DNA from: Geothermobacter ehrlichii
GTDB taxonomy: Bacteria; Desulfobacterota; Desulfuromonadia; Desulfuromonadales; Geothermobacteraceae
Assembly: GCF_008124615.1 (NCBI RefSeq)
Contig: NZ_VNIB01000002.1
Location: forward strand, 104,524-168,523
DNA length: 64,000 bases
Reading direction: 5' to 3'
Shown: one piece after another, positions 62,298-64,000 of the stretch
How positions within the stretch are numbered: the stretch's first letter is position 1
Layout: the number at the start of each line of letters is the position of its first letter
The notes under the pieces: model-generated
Seen by the model: only the letters and a program-made list of their open reading frames with translations
The model's database searches: none
What the model was told of the DNA's origin: nothing
Program-made: the position numbers and the translations under genes

Positions 62298-62774
62298 ATG
62301 ATTCAGGAAACAGGCATCGTCATCGAAAGCCGGCCGGACGGCATCGTCGTCGTCCGTTGCGTCAAGAGCAGCGCCTGCAAGCACTGCGAGGCCAGGGCGG
62401 CCTGCCATGCCGGCCACGATCAGGCCGAACGGCTGGTCGAGGCGCGCAATCTCATCGACGCCAGGGTCGGCGAAAGGGTGCGGGTTGCCATCAGCAGCGA
62501 AGCCTTTCTGCGTTCGTCCTTTCTGGTCTATATCGTTCCCCTGGTGGCCCTGGTCTTCTGCGCCGCCGTCGGCAACAGCCTGGCGCCGCGCCTGCTCCCC
62601 GGGGCCGATGTCGAACTGGTGACCGCCGTTTTCGGCATTACCGGCATGCTGCTGGCCTTTGTCGGAGTGCGCCTGCGCAGCCGCGGACTGGAAAAGGAGC
62701 GCTATCTGCCGCGCGTCGTCGGGCGGGTCGATGATACGGACGGGACCCCTGGAGAGAGCGGACATGGGCATTAA
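62298..62774 (+). CDS. RseC/MucC-family membrane redox protein
   Basis: The 158-residue product from ATG 62298 has GGAAGGG upstream. The N-terminal cysteine group [19 protein letters not shown] and two central membrane helices ([19 protein letters not shown] and [17 protein letters not shown]) identify the RseC/SoxR-reducing family. These proteins assist envelope stress signalling or electron delivery in Rnf-associated systems. The stop overlaps smpB by 11 bases, so the two are translationally linked. Confidence 0.87.
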   Translation: MIQETGIVIESRPDGIVVVRCVKSSACKHCEARAACHAGHDQAERLVEARNLIDARVGERVRVAISSEAFLRSSFLVYIVPLVALVFCAAVGNSLAPRLLPGADVELVTAVFGITGMLLAFVGVRLRSRGLEKERYLPRVVGRVDDTDGTPGESGHGH

Positions 62775-63219
62775 GGTCGTCGCCAACAACAAGAAGGCCT
62801 ACCACGACTACTTCATCGACGAGACCATCGAGGCCGGCATGGTGCTGCAGGGGACCGAAGTCAAGTCCCTGCGGGCGTCGGCCTGCAACCTGCGCGACAG
62901 CTACTGCCGGATCAGAAACGGCGAGATTTTCGTCGAGAACATGCATATCAGCCCCTATGATTTCGGCAACCGGGAGAATCACGAGCCTCTGCGGTCGCGC
63001 AAGCTGCTGCTGCACGCCGAAGAGATCCGCAAGCTGGCCAAGAAGGTTGACGAAAAGGGCTACGCCCTGATTCCGACCCGGGTCTATTTCAAGGACGGGC
63101 GGGCCAAGCTGGAAATCGGCGTTGCCCGCGGCAAGAAACTCTACGACAAGCGTGAGACCCTGAAGCGCAAGCAGGATGCCCGCGAAATGGAGCGGGCGAT
63201 GAGAAAGAAGGGCTACTGA
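62764..63219 (+). CDS. smpB: SsrA-binding protein SmpB
   Basis: The 151-residue protein starts [20 protein letters not shown] and has [43 protein letters not shown] and the basic tail [29 protein letters not shown]. It escorts tmRNA to stalled ribosomes. Its partner RNA gene ssrA lies 129 bases downstream, the classic arrangement. Confidence 0.97.
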   Translation: MGIKVVANNKKAYHDYFIDETIEAGMVLQGTEVKSLRASACNLRDSYCRIRNGEIFVENMHISPYDFGNRENHEPLRSRKLLLHAEEIRKLAKKVDEKGYALIPTRVYFKDGRAKLEIGVARGKKLYDKRETLKRKQDAREMERAMRKKGY

Positions 63220-63263
63220 AAAAAGAGTCGCTTTCTAAAAAGCTTTGTGGCATAATGAGATAG

Positions 63264-63307
63264 CTGGAAATCCATGAAGGATTTTCAGGTTCTTGTTTTC
63301 GATTTTT
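63264..63307 (+). terminator. Possible terminator between smpB and ssrA
   Basis: A 10-bp AT-rich stem (63264-63273 with 63279-63288, one G-T pair) and a 5-base loop are followed by GTTCTTGTTTTCGATTTTT. The U-tract is interrupted. A CATAAT -10-like element at 63251 precedes it, so readthrough from smpB may also feed ssrA. Confidence 0.5.
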
Positions 63308-63347
63308 CCTGGCGCGTAAGCGCCTGACACCTGGCACCCGATTTCAA

Positions 63348-63701
63348 GGGGGTGACATGGTTTCGACGGGGATCGGAAGCTAAGGTTGCATGCCGGAGTG
63401 GGCTGGCTCCGTAAAAAAGCCCAAACAAAACAAACGCCGACAACGACGTTCGTTACGCTCTGGCTGCCTAATTTGCGCAGCCACGTCTCCTGACCTATCG
63501 CCCGTGTAGGGCTGGAGACGTCAAATCAGCGGGCTAGTCGTCGCGGAGGCCTGTGACGCGGCGGCGAAACTTCAGCAGGCTACCCCGAAGGAAATCCTGT
63601 TCGTGGGAGTTCCGAGGGTGAAGACAAAACACGAACTAAGCATGTAGACGCCTTATGTGGAAGATTTTCGGACGCGGGTTCGATTCCCGCCACCTCCACC
63701 A
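63348..63701 (+). ncRNA. ssrA: Transfer-messenger RNA (tmRNA)
   Basis: The 354-base gene begins GGGGGTGACATGGTTTCGAC, and its 5' seven bases pair with CACCTCC at 63691-63697 to form the tRNA-like acceptor stem (one G-T pair). A T-arm (GCGGGTTCGATTCCCGC) and encoded CCA (63699-63701) complete the alanine-tRNA-like end. The tag frame at 63436-63471 reads ADNDVRYALAA then TAA, ending in the ALAA degron. Together with SmpB it frees stalled ribosomes and marks the nascent chain for proteolysis. Confidence 0.97.
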
Positions 63702-63709
63702 GTCTTCGC

Positions 63710-64000
63710 CCCGCAAGCACAGCTTGCGGGGCTTCGCCTTGGCAAGCCTGATTGCCGAGGCGAACCCGCAGGGGAAGACTGTCACGGCGAAGCATGGAAT
63801 GCGAAGCCGGGCAAAACGTTCACGCCCTATACGCCTGTACCCGCAAGCACAGCTTGCGGGGCTTCGCCTTGGCAAGCCTGATTTGCTGAGGCAAACCCGC
63901 AGGGGAAGACTGTCACGGCGAAGCATGGAATGCGAAGCCGGGCAAAACGTTCACGCCCTATACGCCTGTACCCGCAAGCACAGCTTGCGGGGCTTCGCCT
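63710..64000. repeat. Tandem repeat array, unit about 130 bp, after tmRNA
   Basis: Units begin at 63710, 63840 and 63971; the first two are 130 and 131 bases long and nearly identical (one insertion and a few substitutions around 63753-63765 versus 63883-63896), and the third is cut by the window end. Each unit starts with a perfect hairpin CCCGCAAGC-ACA-GCTTGCGGG. The array begins 8 bases past the tmRNA CCA and continues out of the window. No gene is supported in it. Confidence 0.9.

Noticed and set aside
63580..63926. Short minus-strand frames over the tmRNA 3' end and repeats
   Set aside because: They overlap the tmRNA and the tandem repeat, and carry the WRESNPRP-type peptide typical of misannotated frames antisense to tRNA-like ends.
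63710..64000. CRISPR array at the right edge
   Set aside because: Units are about 130 bp and directly abutting, with no variable spacers between short repeats.

Overview
The window is a GC-rich, densely coded chromosomal segment. It most likely comes from the Desulfuromonadales (relatives of Geobacter, Desulfuromonas and Geothermobacter). The pointers are a GeoRSP-type radical SAM/SPASM cassette, class I fumarase, B12-dependent ribonucleotide reductase, a very large NAD-specific glutamate dehydrogenase, a cysE-iscR-iscS-iscU order, and many sigma-54 and two-component genes. This placement is an inference from gene content; no 16S gene is present.

Layout. 1-1.2 kb (minus): a small membrane protein and the N-terminal transporter part of a probable symporter/histidine kinase, cut by the window edge. 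1.5-9.4 kb (plus): TPR and LolB-like lipoproteins, then an oligopeptide-type ABC substrate-binding protein and two permeases, with an OmpA/thrombospondin-3 lipoprotein gene and a MshEN gene lodged between the permeases. 9.5-13.3 kb: mutM, a thioesterase, a zinc ribbon protein, a SlyD-like FKBP and class I fumarase. 13.5-17.3 kb: ilvA and a REC-GAF-PAS-histidine kinase behind a sigma-54-like promoter. 17.4-22.9 kb: an IscR-operator-controlled cysE-iscR-iscS-iscU operon followed by the tRNA-thiolation genes mnmA and mtaB. 22.9-32.5 kb (minus): a glycogen-debranching/glycosyltransferase pair, spermidine synthase, a decayed PIN-domain gene, transporters, arfB, a BFD-like ferredoxin and a haloacid dehalogenase. 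32.6-35.3 kb (minus): a cold shock protein and nrdJ with an NrdR-like box inside its promoter.

35.6-46.9 kb (plus) is the most unusual region. A GAF-GGDEF diguanylate cyclase and an NtrC-family activator are followed, 31 bases after the activator stop, by a strong sigma-54 promoter match. An operon then encodes a small lipoprotein, two right-handed beta-helix exported proteins, a PhnD-like lipoprotein, a membrane-anchored TPR protein, a YedE-type putative selenium/sulfur transporter, a PqqD-like protein, a radical SAM/SPASM enzyme, a SPASM protein without the radical SAM motif, and a cysteine desulfurase-like enzyme. The PqqD/rSAM/SPASM trio matches what protein-family databases call the GeoRSP system, whose substrate and product are unknown to me. 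The other genes suggest an envelope-linked, sulfur- or selenium-related modification pathway switched on by RpoN.

46.9-64 kb (plus): PhoH, tsaD, a DUF2062 protein, rsmA, a parvulin, NAD-glutamate dehydrogenase, a flavin reductase-like protein, a panB-panC-PLP-decarboxylase pantothenate cluster, an amidohydrolase, RseC, smpB and tmRNA (ssrA). The window ends in a roughly 130-bp tandem repeat that starts 8 bases after the tmRNA.
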